Notes under the pieces: model-generated | What the model saw: the letters and a program-made list of their open reading frames with translations, nothing else | Database searches by the model: none | What the model was told of the DNA's origin: nothing | In this document: piece after piece, positions 1 to 6,717 of the stretch | How positions within the stretch are numbered: position 1 is the stretch's first letter | How the letters are laid out: every line of letters begins with the position of its first letter | Assembly: GCA_016935885.1 (NCBI GenBank) | Contig: JAFGQA010000268.1 | Span: forward strand, 1-8,337 | Direction of reading: 5' to 3' | DNA: 8,337 bases | Source: Phycisphaerae bacterium | GTDB lineage: Bacteria; Planctomycetota; Phycisphaerae; UBA1845; UTPLA1 | Made by a program: the position numbers and the translations under genes

Positions 1-2
1 AA

Positions 3-87
3 AGGGAAAACAGCGTTTCGGAAACGCCGTTTCTGACCGTGAAAACCACCGGCGAGACGCCGGTGCCACAGTTTTGCCACGGGCTGC
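3..87. repeat. Left copy of 85-base terminal inverted repeat
   Basis: This stretch is the exact reverse complement of positions 8253-8337. It contains two perfect small palindromes. GCGTTTCGGAAACGC lies at 13-27. A hairpin with 8-base arms CACCGGCG and CGCCGGTG around AGA lies at 47-65. The perfect identity and the position at both extreme ends point to a dispersed genomic repeat at which an assembly stopped. No transposase is present to support a transposon end. Confidence 0.9.
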
Positions 88-148
88 CAGGCCAGGCCAC
101 GTCGCGGCCCTATCCGCAATCGCCAATCCCCAACCACTCGGAATCCGC

Positions 149-154
149 TAAGAT
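149..154 (+). promoter_or_regulatory. Candidate -10 box of mreC (leaderless-type)
   Basis: TAAGAT matches TATAAT at four of six positions and ends six bases before the mreC ATG. A transcript from this box would start at or next to the start codon. No convincing -35 box lies 16-18 bases upstream, and no Shine-Dalgarno sequence precedes the ATG. The spacing is the same as at glgP (TAAAAT, six bases, ATG). This is inference from pattern only. Confidence 0.35.
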
Positions 155-160
155 ACCGCC

Positions 161-1150
161 ATGCCCAGGCTCCGCTACAAACCGAGCAAGCGCGCCATCT
201 TTGGCATCCTGATGCTTCTGTCCGCAGTCACGTTGTTCCTGCTGCCCAAGGACTGGAGCGACGCCCTCAAGCACGCGGGCCAACTCCTTATCCCACTCCA
301 GGACACAACCTACAGGGTTGCCCACAGCGCCACCTCATCGCTCTGCGAGCTCGATCCCAACGACCACGAGCGGCGGGACGCATGTCGAAGCCTGCTGCAC
401 GAGCTTGCCTCCCAGGTCCTGGCCAACGAGGCGCTTCGCATAGAGAACGCCCGACTTCTGTCATTGCGCGAAGGGCGCAACGCCGGCCTCCCGCCAAGCG
501 TGCCGCTCTTGTCGGCCAAGGTCGTCGCACGTGACATCGTCGCGTGGCGCGATGCCCTCCTCGTGCAGCGCGGCTCATCGCACGGCGTTCACCGCAAGGA
601 CTGGGTCGCCTCTCGGTTCTTCGTTGATCGTGGTTACGCGCAGGGCGTCGCCGAGGGACAGCTTGTCATCGAGAAAGAATGCCTGCTCGGCCGTGTCGAG
701 CACGTCAGCCCCTACATGGCCCGCGTCCAGTTGCTCAGCGACATCGACAGCCCAAGGATCGAAGTCCGCGTCGGCGGGCTCACGGACGACGGGTTCGAGT
801 TCGCCGATTACCCGTGCAGCCTTGGCGGCCTTGGGCGCGGACGCATGGTCATCGAGGACGTCCCGTACAAGTACGTCGAGGACACAACGGACGACGATGG
901 GCGGCGCCAGGACCAAGATCCCGGCAGCCATCGACGCCGCATCCAGGTCGGCGATCTTGTCTTCAGCGCGCCGGAGCAGTTCGGCCTTCCCGTGCCACTG
1001 GTCATCGGCAAGGTCGTTGAACTCAAGGAGAATCCCAGGAAGCGGCTGGTAGTCAGCCTGCTCGTCGAACCGACACTGACCACTGACCAACTCCGCGACG
1101 TCTTCATCATCCCGCTGGTCCCGCTCGACCGAATCCCCCTGCGGGAGTAG
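161..1150 (+). CDS. mreC: Rod shape-determining protein MreC
   Basis: MreC is a membrane-anchored periplasmic scaffold that links the cytoplasmic MreB system to the cell-wall synthesis machinery. The 329-residue protein has a basic N-terminus, one membrane segment (about residues 13-29), and a helical, coiled-coil-like stretch (about 77-104, LASQVLANEALRIENARLL). The double beta-barrel region typical of MreC follows. Recognisable pieces are SAKVVARDIVAWRDALLVQRGS (118-139, a V/I-rich strand pair), the GV-EGQLVI turn (162-170), LLGRVEHVSPYMARVQLLSD (175-194) and IQVGDLVFSA (261-270). The tail from VIGKVVELKE to VFIIPL closes the second barrel. A charged stretch at 238-261, rich in D and R, looks like an inserted loop. 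The start was chosen because it precedes the membrane anchor. No Shine-Dalgarno site is visible. mreB and mreD, common partners, are not visible: only 160 bases lie upstream and the next gene is convergent. Confidence 0.9.
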   Translation: MPRLRYKPSKRAIFGILMLLSAVTLFLLPKDWSDALKHAGQLLIPLQDTTYRVAHSATSSLCELDPNDHERRDACRSLLHELASQVLANEALRIENARLLSLREGRNAGLPPSVPLLSAKVVARDIVAWRDALLVQRGSSHGVHRKDWVASRFFVDRGYAQGVAEGQLVIEKECLLGRVEHVSPYMARVQLLSDIDSPRIEVRVGGLTDDGFEFADYPCSLGGLGRGRMVIEDVPYKYVEDTTDDDGRRQDQDPGSHRRRIQVGDLVFSAPEQFGLPVPLVIGKVVELKENPRKRLVVSLLVEPTLTTDQLRDVFIIPLVPLDRIPLRE

Positions 1151-1158
1151 ACCCCGGG

Positions 1159-1180
1159 GCCCCGCGTGCTACTGCGGGGC
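1159..1180. terminator. Hairpin between convergent mreC and GH57 gene
   Basis: GCCCCGC (1159-1165) pairs perfectly with GCGGGGC (1174-1180) around an 8-base loop, nine bases after the mreC stop. It lies in the 84-base gap between two convergent genes and so could terminate from either side. There is no T-tract on either side, so it is not a classical intrinsic terminator. The role is inferred. Confidence 0.4.
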
Positions 1181-1234
1181 GCTGGTGTGTGCTTCCGCCG
1201 TCTCGCGCCATCGAATCTCAAGTCTCTTCTTGCC

Positions 1235-4171
1235 CTATCCGCTGAGCATTGCCGCCACGAACGATTGCACGTCTGCGCCGTCCGGCGTGCCGCTCGCATC
1301 CATGTCTGCGGAAGACACGTGCCTCTCATCGGTATCCGTGCCCAGCAGGACTTCTACGAAGCAGGGAACGTCGTCCAAATCAAGCTCCCAGTCGCCGCTG
1401 CAATCGCCCTTGAGGATCGTGCTGAATGCGATGTATTCGTTGGCGTCGAGGTCGCCATCGTCATCTTGGGACGCTGGCACCTGGTGCTCCCACAGCAGCG
1501 CGCCGCCGTCCGGCGTTTCATAGGGTATCACCGCCATATAGACCTGATCGGGCATCGAGCCGAACTCCTGGACCAGGTTGATGGTTCCCTCGAGATGCCC
1601 GCTGCCGCCGCCGGTGGCGATGTTCGTGCCGCCGCTCGCATCGAACCAGCCCGCCCAGCCGTTGTCGTTTTCGTTGCCGATGTACGCCGCCCAGCCGGCT
1701 ACCTGCCCGGCCTTGGCCCACGGGGCCGGCTCCATCGACCCCGGCAGGTTGGCCAGGAAGACGAAGTGGTCATTGCCCTCGCTGGCGTCCCACGTGGCGA
1801 CGTAGAGGTCCTCCCCGATGACACCGGCGTACAGGATCATGCCGTTGTTCGAGGCGACCAGGCTCGCACGGGCGTCCAGTACACCGTCCATCACCCACTC
1901 GTCGTTCGGCCCCGGGCCGCCACCCGTGACCGCGAAGTGCCAGTCTTGGCCGTCGTTGTTGTCCCACGTGCCCGCACCGTCGTTAAACACCATGTCCAAC
2001 TGCGTCGCGCTGGACTGAACGGAGACTGCAATCTCCCAGACTGACTCGGAGGCGTTCCATGTCATGGCCGGGTCCGGCGAGACGACCGTGTTCCAGCCAT
2101 TGAAGCCGTAGTGCAGATAGACCTGCGACGCTCCCGAAAGCGGTCTCCCTACCGGGTTGTAAGTGATGGCCACCGGTTCCCCGGCAACAGCCGGGTCCGG
2201 GTCAATCTCGACGGCATCGTCTCCGCCGCCGGAGCCGTCGCCGACATAGACGTGCTGAATCGTGGACTTCTGCGTGTTACCCTCCCCGTCGACGGCCTCG
2301 ACGTAGTAATCAATCAAGACGTCCGTCTGGTCCGTGATCATGGCGCTGTACCGCAGGGCGCGATACGTCGGCACCAGGATGCCGGGTGGCGGCGGGACGT
2401 CGGAACTCGCCATCGGCTCGCTGTTCCACGGACCGACCTCGGTCCCGCCGGCATACGTCTCGTTCTGGATTGACGACAACGGGTTCGTTCCATCGTTGTC
2501 CGCTCTCCATTTCAGCGTCACGTCCGTCAGTCCACTGACATCATAGACATACGTCCACACCTCGAAGTCCGACGGCTCGGGCGAGGCCCCCCACTCGTAG
2601 CCGCCCGGGTTGTAAGGCTCACGCTGCGGGACGAAGATCGTCGGCGGGGTGTCGTCCGCCTGCCCGGCGATAACCAGATCCGCAAACGCCACCGCCTGGT
2701 TGCAGCCCCGCGTGACATTGCTGTTCCAAGGCTCGTCGCTCCCGTCCCAATACCAATAGTCGCTGGCCTCCGAGCACAGCAGGAAGTGCCACGCCTTCTC
2801 CGTGTTGCTGCCCGTGCCATCCAGCACGTTCTGCATGTCGACAGCCGGCGAAACCGCCTCGGCGCTGAACACACGGTTCTTGGCCGCCGTCAACACGGCC
2901 CAACTGTTGCGATCGGGACTCCACCCGCCGCCGTCCGGATCGGCAAGCCACTTCTTGAACTCGGGATCGCCATTGTCGGCACCGGCCCAGGAGCCGTCCT
3001 CGACATGGATCACGTCGTTCGCGGCCGGCGGAAACCGGCCAAGGTAGTCGTCGATGGTGCTGACGTCGTAGTCGGGATCGCCGCTCACCCAGTTGACCAT
3101 GTTCTGGAAGTTGTTGTGATAATAGGCCTCGCTGCCGCCGCCATAGTTGTCGCCGTCATGGTGCAGCACGACGAACATCGGGTGGGCGGCATCGGTGTTA
3201 TATGCGATGTACTGATCCATCACCTGGTCATACAGGAACGCGCCGTACCCGCCTCGGCCGTCTTCGTTGCCTTCATAGCGGGCGGCGGGCACGCCGATCA
3301 TCTGTGTGATCGTGCCGGTCTCGGGATCGACGTACTGCACGTAATGCGGCTGATAGCCGAACGGCGCACTCACGCGGCTGGGCGCCCAGACGTCGGTCAA
3401 CTGCACCCAGGCCCCGCCGCTGTCGACCGGATTGGGATTGATCTGGTCGGCCGGGTTGGGCGTAAAAAGACCCGAGTCATTCGTGTGCGGATACTCGGTG
3501 CAGGCGCGATCGAAATGGATGTTGTCGATCAGCACCCATTCGATCCCTTCGGCCACCAGGGCGGGAATCATCCGCGTGGAGAAGGCTGTCTCCGCGGGAA
3601 ACATGCCATTGGAATAAGTCGGGCCACCCGTCCACGTCTGGCCGTGGACGTGCTTGTGCAGCCTGATCTGCATCCGGATGTCCTGCTCGTCCAGCAGCGG
3701 CATCAGCGGATGGTGGTAGCCGAAGGCGACCATGTCCATTCGCGCGTTGCCCAGCGAAGTGCTCCAGCCCACAGCCTGGTCATACGCCGAATCCCAGTTG
3801 TCCCACATTCCCCCATTGACGCCGGCGGCCTCCAGTACGTTGAGGTTTTCGATCAACGAGCCGGTTAAGCTCACCTGCGCCCCGAGGTGGTCGAGGACCA
3901 AGCCGGCCTGGACCGCATCGCGCGGCCAGGTCGTGTACGGGCCAAACCGCTGATTGTGAACGTCGACCACGCTGAACGAGAAGCGGTTGTTCTGGTCCGT
4001 TTCGATGATCGACTCGTAGGGGTAGTAGATCGGCTGGTGCATGTGCCACATGAAGCCGACGTGGATAGGATGGTATTGCGCCAGGGCGCGAGCCGCGCCA
4101 CCCAGCAGGAGCCAGCCACCGGCAACGAGGACTCCAAGGAGAATCAACCGCCAACAAGAACGCGTTGTCAT
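1235..4171 (-). CDS. Secreted GH57 alpha-glucan hydrolase (amylopullulanase-like) with CBM25 and dockerin-like tail
   Basis: A 978-residue exported enzyme predicted to hydrolyse starch- or glycogen-type alpha-glucans. A signal peptide covers residues 1-31 (hydrophobic core, then ALA before Q32). The GH57 conserved regions appear in order: HMHQP (43-47), GYHHPLMPLL (151-160), FPAETAFS (191-198, with E194 the likely nucleophile), LHHDGDNYGG (336-345, D339 the likely acid/base) and AWHFLLCSEASDYWYW (460-475). Residues 508-645 look like an Ig-like spacer. Residues about 652-748 resemble a CBM25 starch-binding domain (YLHYGFNGWN, VFNDGAGTWDNNDGQDWHF). Residues about 755-900 form an aromatic, glycine-rich beta module that I cannot name with confidence. 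The end (922-972) has two 12-residue calcium-type loops starting at D923 and D956, as in dockerin-like tails. Start: ATG at 4171 has GGAGG seven bases upstream and precedes the signal peptide. An in-frame TTG at 4264 is rejected. It is divergent from glgP, which fits a joint glucan-use role. Exact bond specificity cannot be read from sequence. Confidence 0.88.
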   Translation of the reverse strand: MTTRSCWRLILLGVLVAGGWLLLGGAARALAQYHPIHVGFMWHMHQPIYYPYESIIETDQNNRFSFSVVDVHNQRFGPYTTWPRDAVQAGLVLDHLGAQVSLTGSLIENLNVLEAAGVNGGMWDNWDSAYDQAVGWSTSLGNARMDMVAFGYHHPLMPLLDEQDIRMQIRLHKHVHGQTWTGGPTYSNGMFPAETAFSTRMIPALVAEGIEWVLIDNIHFDRACTEYPHTNDSGLFTPNPADQINPNPVDSGGAWVQLTDVWAPSRVSAPFGYQPHYVQYVDPETGTITQMIGVPAARYEGNEDGRGGYGAFLYDQVMDQYIAYNTDAAHPMFVVLHHDGDNYGGGSEAYYHNNFQNMVNWVSGDPDYDVSTIDDYLGRFPPAANDVIHVEDGSWAGADNGDPEFKKWLADPDGGGWSPDRNSWAVLTAAKNRVFSAEAVSPAVDMQNVLDGTGSNTEKAWHFLLCSEASDYWYWDGSDEPWNSNVTRGCNQAVAFADLVIAGQADDTPPTIFVPQREPYNPGGYEWGASPEPSDFEVWTYVYDVSGLTDVTLKWRADNDGTNPLSSIQNETYAGGTEVGPWNSEPMASSDVPPPPGILVPTYRALRYSAMITDQTDVLIDYYVEAVDGEGNTQKSTIQHVYVGDGSGGGDDAVEIDPDPAVAGEPVAITYNPVGRPLSGASQVYLHYGFNGWNTVVSPDPAMTWNASESVWEIAVSVQSSATQLDMVFNDGAGTWDNNDGQDWHFAVTGGGPGPNDEWVMDGVLDARASLVASNNGMILYAGVIGEDLYVATWDASEGNDHFVFLANLPGSMEPAPWAKAGQVAGWAAYIGNENDNGWAGWFDASGGTNIATGGGSGHLEGTINLVQEFGSMPDQVYMAVIPYETPDGGALLWEHQVPASQDDDGDLDANEYIAFSTILKGDCSGDWELDLDDVPCFVEVLLGTDTDERHVSSADMDASGTPDGADVQSFVAAMLSG

Positions 4172-4178
4172 CGGAATA

Positions 4179-4183
4179 CCTCC
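4179..4183 (-). promoter_or_regulatory. Ribosome binding site of the GH57 gene
   Basis: On the minus strand, GGAGG is followed by the seven-base spacer TATTCCG and then ATG. This fixes the start at 4171, directly before a normal signal peptide, rather than at the upstream in-frame TTG at 4264. Confidence 0.85.
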
Positions 4184-4245
4184 AATCCCCCGGATCTCCC
4201 CATCCCCCAACAGCGCCTGGCGGAGGGCCGGCCCAAATGAACCCC

Positions 4246-4263
4246 TGGTAAAACATTTTACCA
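4246..4263. promoter_or_regulatory. Operator-like 18-base palindrome
   Basis: TGGTAAAACATTTTACCA has two perfect 8-base arms around CA. After one mismatch it gains two more outer C-G pairs. It is AT-rich in a GC-rich region, covers the -10 box of the GH57 promoter and lies 48 bases upstream of the glgP start. The position suits a repressor of the hydrolase gene. The regulator is not in the window, and I cannot assign a family from the site alone. Confidence 0.55.
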
Positions 4264-4283
4264 AGGCCGCCGTGTGTGGTCAA
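4255..4283 (-). promoter_or_regulatory. Sigma70-type promoter of the GH57 gene
   Basis: Read on the minus strand, TTGACC (4283-4278, five of six against TTGACA) is followed after exactly 17 bases by TAAAAT (4260-4255, five of six against TATAAT). The predicted transcription start is near 4248, giving a leader of roughly 77 bases that contains the GGAGG site. The -10 box lies inside the palindrome at 4246-4263. The role is predicted from the match only. Confidence 0.6.
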
Positions 4284-4305
4284 ACGCGGTCAGACTGCAT
4301 AAAAT
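4277..4305 (+). promoter_or_regulatory. Candidate promoter of glgP, giving a leaderless transcript
   Basis: TGGTCA (4277-4282, four of six against TTGACA) is followed after exactly 17 bases by TAAAAT (4300-4305, five of six). Transcription would begin around 4312, the A of the glgP ATG. The absence of any Shine-Dalgarno sequence before glgP fits this. The -35 box overlaps the -35 of the opposite GH57 promoter at 4278-4283. Confidence 0.5.
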
Positions 4306-4311
4306 GCCTCC

Positions 4312-6492
4312 ATGACCAAGCGAGCAAGCAAGGCGCCGGCGCCCGCCGCCAACACACAGGCGCCCGTCGCGTTGGCTCTCCCGGAGCAACTCGCCCCGCT
4401 CGGTGAGTTGGCCTACAACCTCTGGTGGACATGGGACCCCGCCGCCGCCCGGCTCTTCGAGTCGATCGATCCAGCCCTGTGGGAAGCCACCGCTCACAAT
4501 CCGGTGCCGCTGCTGCGGCGCCTGGGGCCGCGCCGGAAGCAACAGCTTGCCGCCGACGGGGCTTTCGTCACCGACGCCCGCCACGCCTGCCGGCGGATGC
4601 AGGCTTACCTCCGCTCCCCTACGTGGTTCCAACGGCGATACGGGCGCAAGGCTCGGGGGCTCGTGGCCTACTTCAGCATGGAGTTCGGCCTTCATGAATC
4701 ACTGCCGATCTTCGCGGGCGGCCTGGGCGTATTGGCCGGCGACCACCTCAAGAGCGCCAGCGATCTCGGCTTGCCCCTCGTCGGCGTCGGCGTCTTCTGG
4801 CGACACGGTTACACGCGACAGCAAATCGATGCGGCAGGCAATCAAGTGGATAGGTTCGACCGCCTCTTGCCCGAGAACCTGCCGCTCACCGAGGTCACCG
4901 GCCCAACGGGGCGGCCGTTGCGAATCAAGATACCGGTCGGGAGTGACACGGTCTTGTCACGTGCGTGGCGAGTGGATGTCGGGCGCACGTGCGTCCTCCT
5001 GTTGGACACAAACCTGCCCGACAACGCCGCCCGACAACGCAGGCTGACCAGCCGCCTGTACAGCGGCGACCGTGACACGCGGATCAGACAGGAAATCCTG
5101 CTGGGCATCGGGGGCTGGCGGCTCCTCCGCGCTCTCGATTGGCCGGTCGCGGCCTGCCATCTGAACGAAGGACACGCCGCGTTTTGCCTGTTGGAGCGCC
5201 TGGCCGAGACGATCCGGCAGCGAGACTGCGGTTTCGCCGGTGCCAGCCGCCGAATCGCGGCCACGAGCATCTTCACCACACACACGCCCATTTCGGATGG
5301 CAACGAGACGTTCGCGACTCGACTTGCCGAGAAGTACGTCGGCACCTACGGCAGGCAGTTGGGCATCGGCACACAGAAGCTGTTGGCTGTGGGGCGCGTC
5401 AAGCCGCTGGACACGACCGAGGGTTTCGGCATGACCCCGCTGGCGCTGAGGCTGTCCAAGTATCGAAACGGGGTCAGCAAGATGCACGGGTGCGTGTCGC
5501 GGCAGATGTGGCGAGACTTGTGGCCCCGGCGCGGTGTCGAGCGTGTACCCATCGGCTCGATCACCAACGGCATCCACCTGCGGACGTGGCTGCACCCCAG
5601 GATGGCCGAACTCCTGGATGAATACCTGCCCGATGATTGGGAGGATCGCCAGGATCGGGCCGCGGTCTGGTCGGCCGCCAGGAAGATCCCGGATGCCCGA
5701 CTGTGGGAGGTGCACGCGACGCTCAAAGATGAACTGATCGGATTCGTTCGCCAGCGGGTGCGTATCCAAATGGAGCGATCCGGCGCGAGTCCAAAAGCCA
5801 TTCAAGCGGCGAGCGAGGCCCTTGACCCCGGCGTGCTCACGATTGGCTTCGCCCGCCGGTTCGCCAGTTACAAGCGGGCGGCATTGATCTTCTCGGACGC
5901 GCGGCGTTTGCAGCGACTTGTCAACCACGCGAAGCGGCCCGTGCAAATCATCTTCGCAGGCAAGGCCCACCCGGCCGACGCGTCTGGCAAGGCATTGGTC
6001 GCCGAGGTCGTCGGGCACGCCCGATCGGCGCGATTCAGCGGACGCGTCGTCTTTCTTGAAGATTACGACATGGACGTAGCTCGCCACCTAGTCGCCGGCG
6101 TGGACGTGTGGCTCAACAATCCGCAGCGCCCCAACGAGGCGAGCGGCACGAGCGGCATGAAGCCGACCCTCCACGGCGGCCTGAACCTCAGCATCCTCGA
6201 CGGCTGGTGGCCCGAGGCCTGTCTTGACGGCAGGAACGGCTGGTCCATCGGGACCGCCGAGGACCACAACGGTTCCACGGCGGCCGACATGCGTGATGCG
6301 CGGTCGCTGTACCGGCGCCTTGAACGCGAGATCATCCCGCTCTATTACCGCCGAAACGCACGCGGCAGATCGACCCGATGGATCAGGCTCATGAAGCATT
6401 CGCTGGCCACCATTCCACCCGTCTTCAACAGCCACCGCATGGTCAAGGAATACGTCCGGCGGTACTACATGCCAGCCTTGAAAGCTCCGTAG
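4312..6492 (+). CDS. glgP: Alpha-glucan (glycogen/maltodextrin) phosphorylase, GT35 family
   Basis: A cytoplasmic, PLP-dependent enzyme that removes terminal glucose from alpha-1,4-glucans as glucose-1-phosphate. The 726-residue protein belongs to the phosphorylase branch with an N-terminal DUF3417-type domain: LGELAYNLWWTWDPAAARLF at 30-49, then HNPVPLL at 62-68. The catalytic body includes FSMEFGLHESLPIFAGGLGV (121-140), AGDHLKSASDLGLP (142-155), HLNEGHAAF (283-291), FTTHTP (321-326), ITNGIHLRTW (417-426), FARRFASYKRA (513-523) and FAGKAHPAD (548-556). The PLP-binding lysine should be K617 in EASGTSGMKPT (609-619). The C-terminal signature continues to the stop, so the gene looks complete, though shorter than many relatives of about 800-860 residues. 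There is no signal peptide. An Ala/Pro-rich stretch of about 20 residues precedes the first conserved block. It is divergent from the GH57 gene across 140 bases; no downstream partner is seen. No Shine-Dalgarno site precedes the ATG. Confidence 0.93.
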   Translation: MTKRASKAPAPAANTQAPVALALPEQLAPLGELAYNLWWTWDPAAARLFESIDPALWEATAHNPVPLLRRLGPRRKQQLAADGAFVTDARHACRRMQAYLRSPTWFQRRYGRKARGLVAYFSMEFGLHESLPIFAGGLGVLAGDHLKSASDLGLPLVGVGVFWRHGYTRQQIDAAGNQVDRFDRLLPENLPLTEVTGPTGRPLRIKIPVGSDTVLSRAWRVDVGRTCVLLLDTNLPDNAARQRRLTSRLYSGDRDTRIRQEILLGIGGWRLLRALDWPVAACHLNEGHAAFCLLERLAETIRQRDCGFAGASRRIAATSIFTTHTPISDGNETFATRLAEKYVGTYGRQLGIGTQKLLAVGRVKPLDTTEGFGMTPLALRLSKYRNGVSKMHGCVSRQMWRDLWPRRGVERVPIGSITNGIHLRTWLHPRMAELLDEYLPDDWEDRQDRAAVWSAARKIPDARLWEVHATLKDELIGFVRQRVRIQMERSGASPKAIQAASEALDPGVLTIGFARRFASYKRAALIFSDARRLQRLVNHAKRPVQIIFAGKAHPADASGKALVAEVVGHARSARFSGRVVFLEDYDMDVARHLVAGVDVWLNNPQRPNEASGTSGMKPTLHGGLNLSILDGWWPEACLDGRNGWSIGTAEDHNGSTAADMRDARSLYRRLEREIIPLYYRRNARGRSTRWIRLMKHSLATIPPVFNSHRMVKEYVRRYYMPALKAP

Positions 6493-6600
6493 AGAATCTA
6501 CAGCAAGCTCTCAGTGGCCGTGGCGATTGTACCTGGACGACTGCGAACCACTTGCGGTGTTGCGCATCGCAGATGCAGTTCCATCGGCAATCCACAAGGC
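6493..6600. other. Gap after glgP with no clear feature
   Basis: This is the first part of the 223-base gap between the convergent glgP and pyrB genes. I see no open reading frame with coding character, no promoter, and no hairpin with a T-tract that would clearly end glgP. The rest of the gap is repeat element E1. Confidence 0.5.
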
Positions 6601-6717
6601 GTCGCGCGAAAACAACAAGACCGATTGCGCCGCTTGGCCGGCCTGCTGGCTTGCCGTTTGGCGGAGCTGCCCACAGGCAGGCGGATCAACCGTTTACGTT
6701 GTTTCTGCGCGGCTCCT
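6601..6717. repeat. Repeat element E1, 117 bases, structured, downstream of pyrB
   Basis: The outer arms pair with each other. The left arm starts GTCGCGCGAAAACAACAAGA and the reverse complement of the right arm reads GCCGCGCAGAAACAACGTAA. About 22 of 31 compared positions agree, and some of the remaining ones could wobble-pair in RNA. A small hairpin CTGCC-CACA-GGCAG and the core CTTGCCGTTTGGCGG lie inside. E2 at 7729-7893 is a related copy in the same orientation on the other side of pyrB. The right end runs two bases into the pyrB stop codon. It may act as a transcription end or processing structure for pyrB or glgP, or be a MITE- or REP-like element. Its function is unknown. Confidence 0.7.

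Noticed and set aside
1075..1088. ACTGACC-ACTGACC in mreC, similar to the heptamer array near pyrB
   Set aside because: Only two units, in frame and coding for TLTTDQ in a normally placed part of MreC; probably chance.
2786..3868. Long open frame of 360 codons on the + strand opposite the GH57 gene
   Set aside because: It is antisense to strongly conserved GH57 motifs, and its translation has no recognisable domain. Long antisense frames are expected in GC-rich coding DNA. The same holds for frames opposite glgP (4957-6087) and pyrB (6527-7642), and for the overlapping frame at 6498-7595.
4172..4264. Longer start for the GH57 gene at an in-frame TTG (4264)
   Set aside because: It would overlap the predicted -10 box and palindrome, lies upstream of the predicted transcription start, has no ribosome binding site, and would put 31 non-signal residues before a normal signal peptide. 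ATG at 4171 has GGAGG at ideal spacing.
4304..4315. Three-codon mini-frame ATG CCT CCA TGA overlapping the glgP ATG
   Set aside because: It has no ribosome binding site and lies partly within the predicted -10 box. If the transcript is leaderless, this sequence is not in the mRNA.
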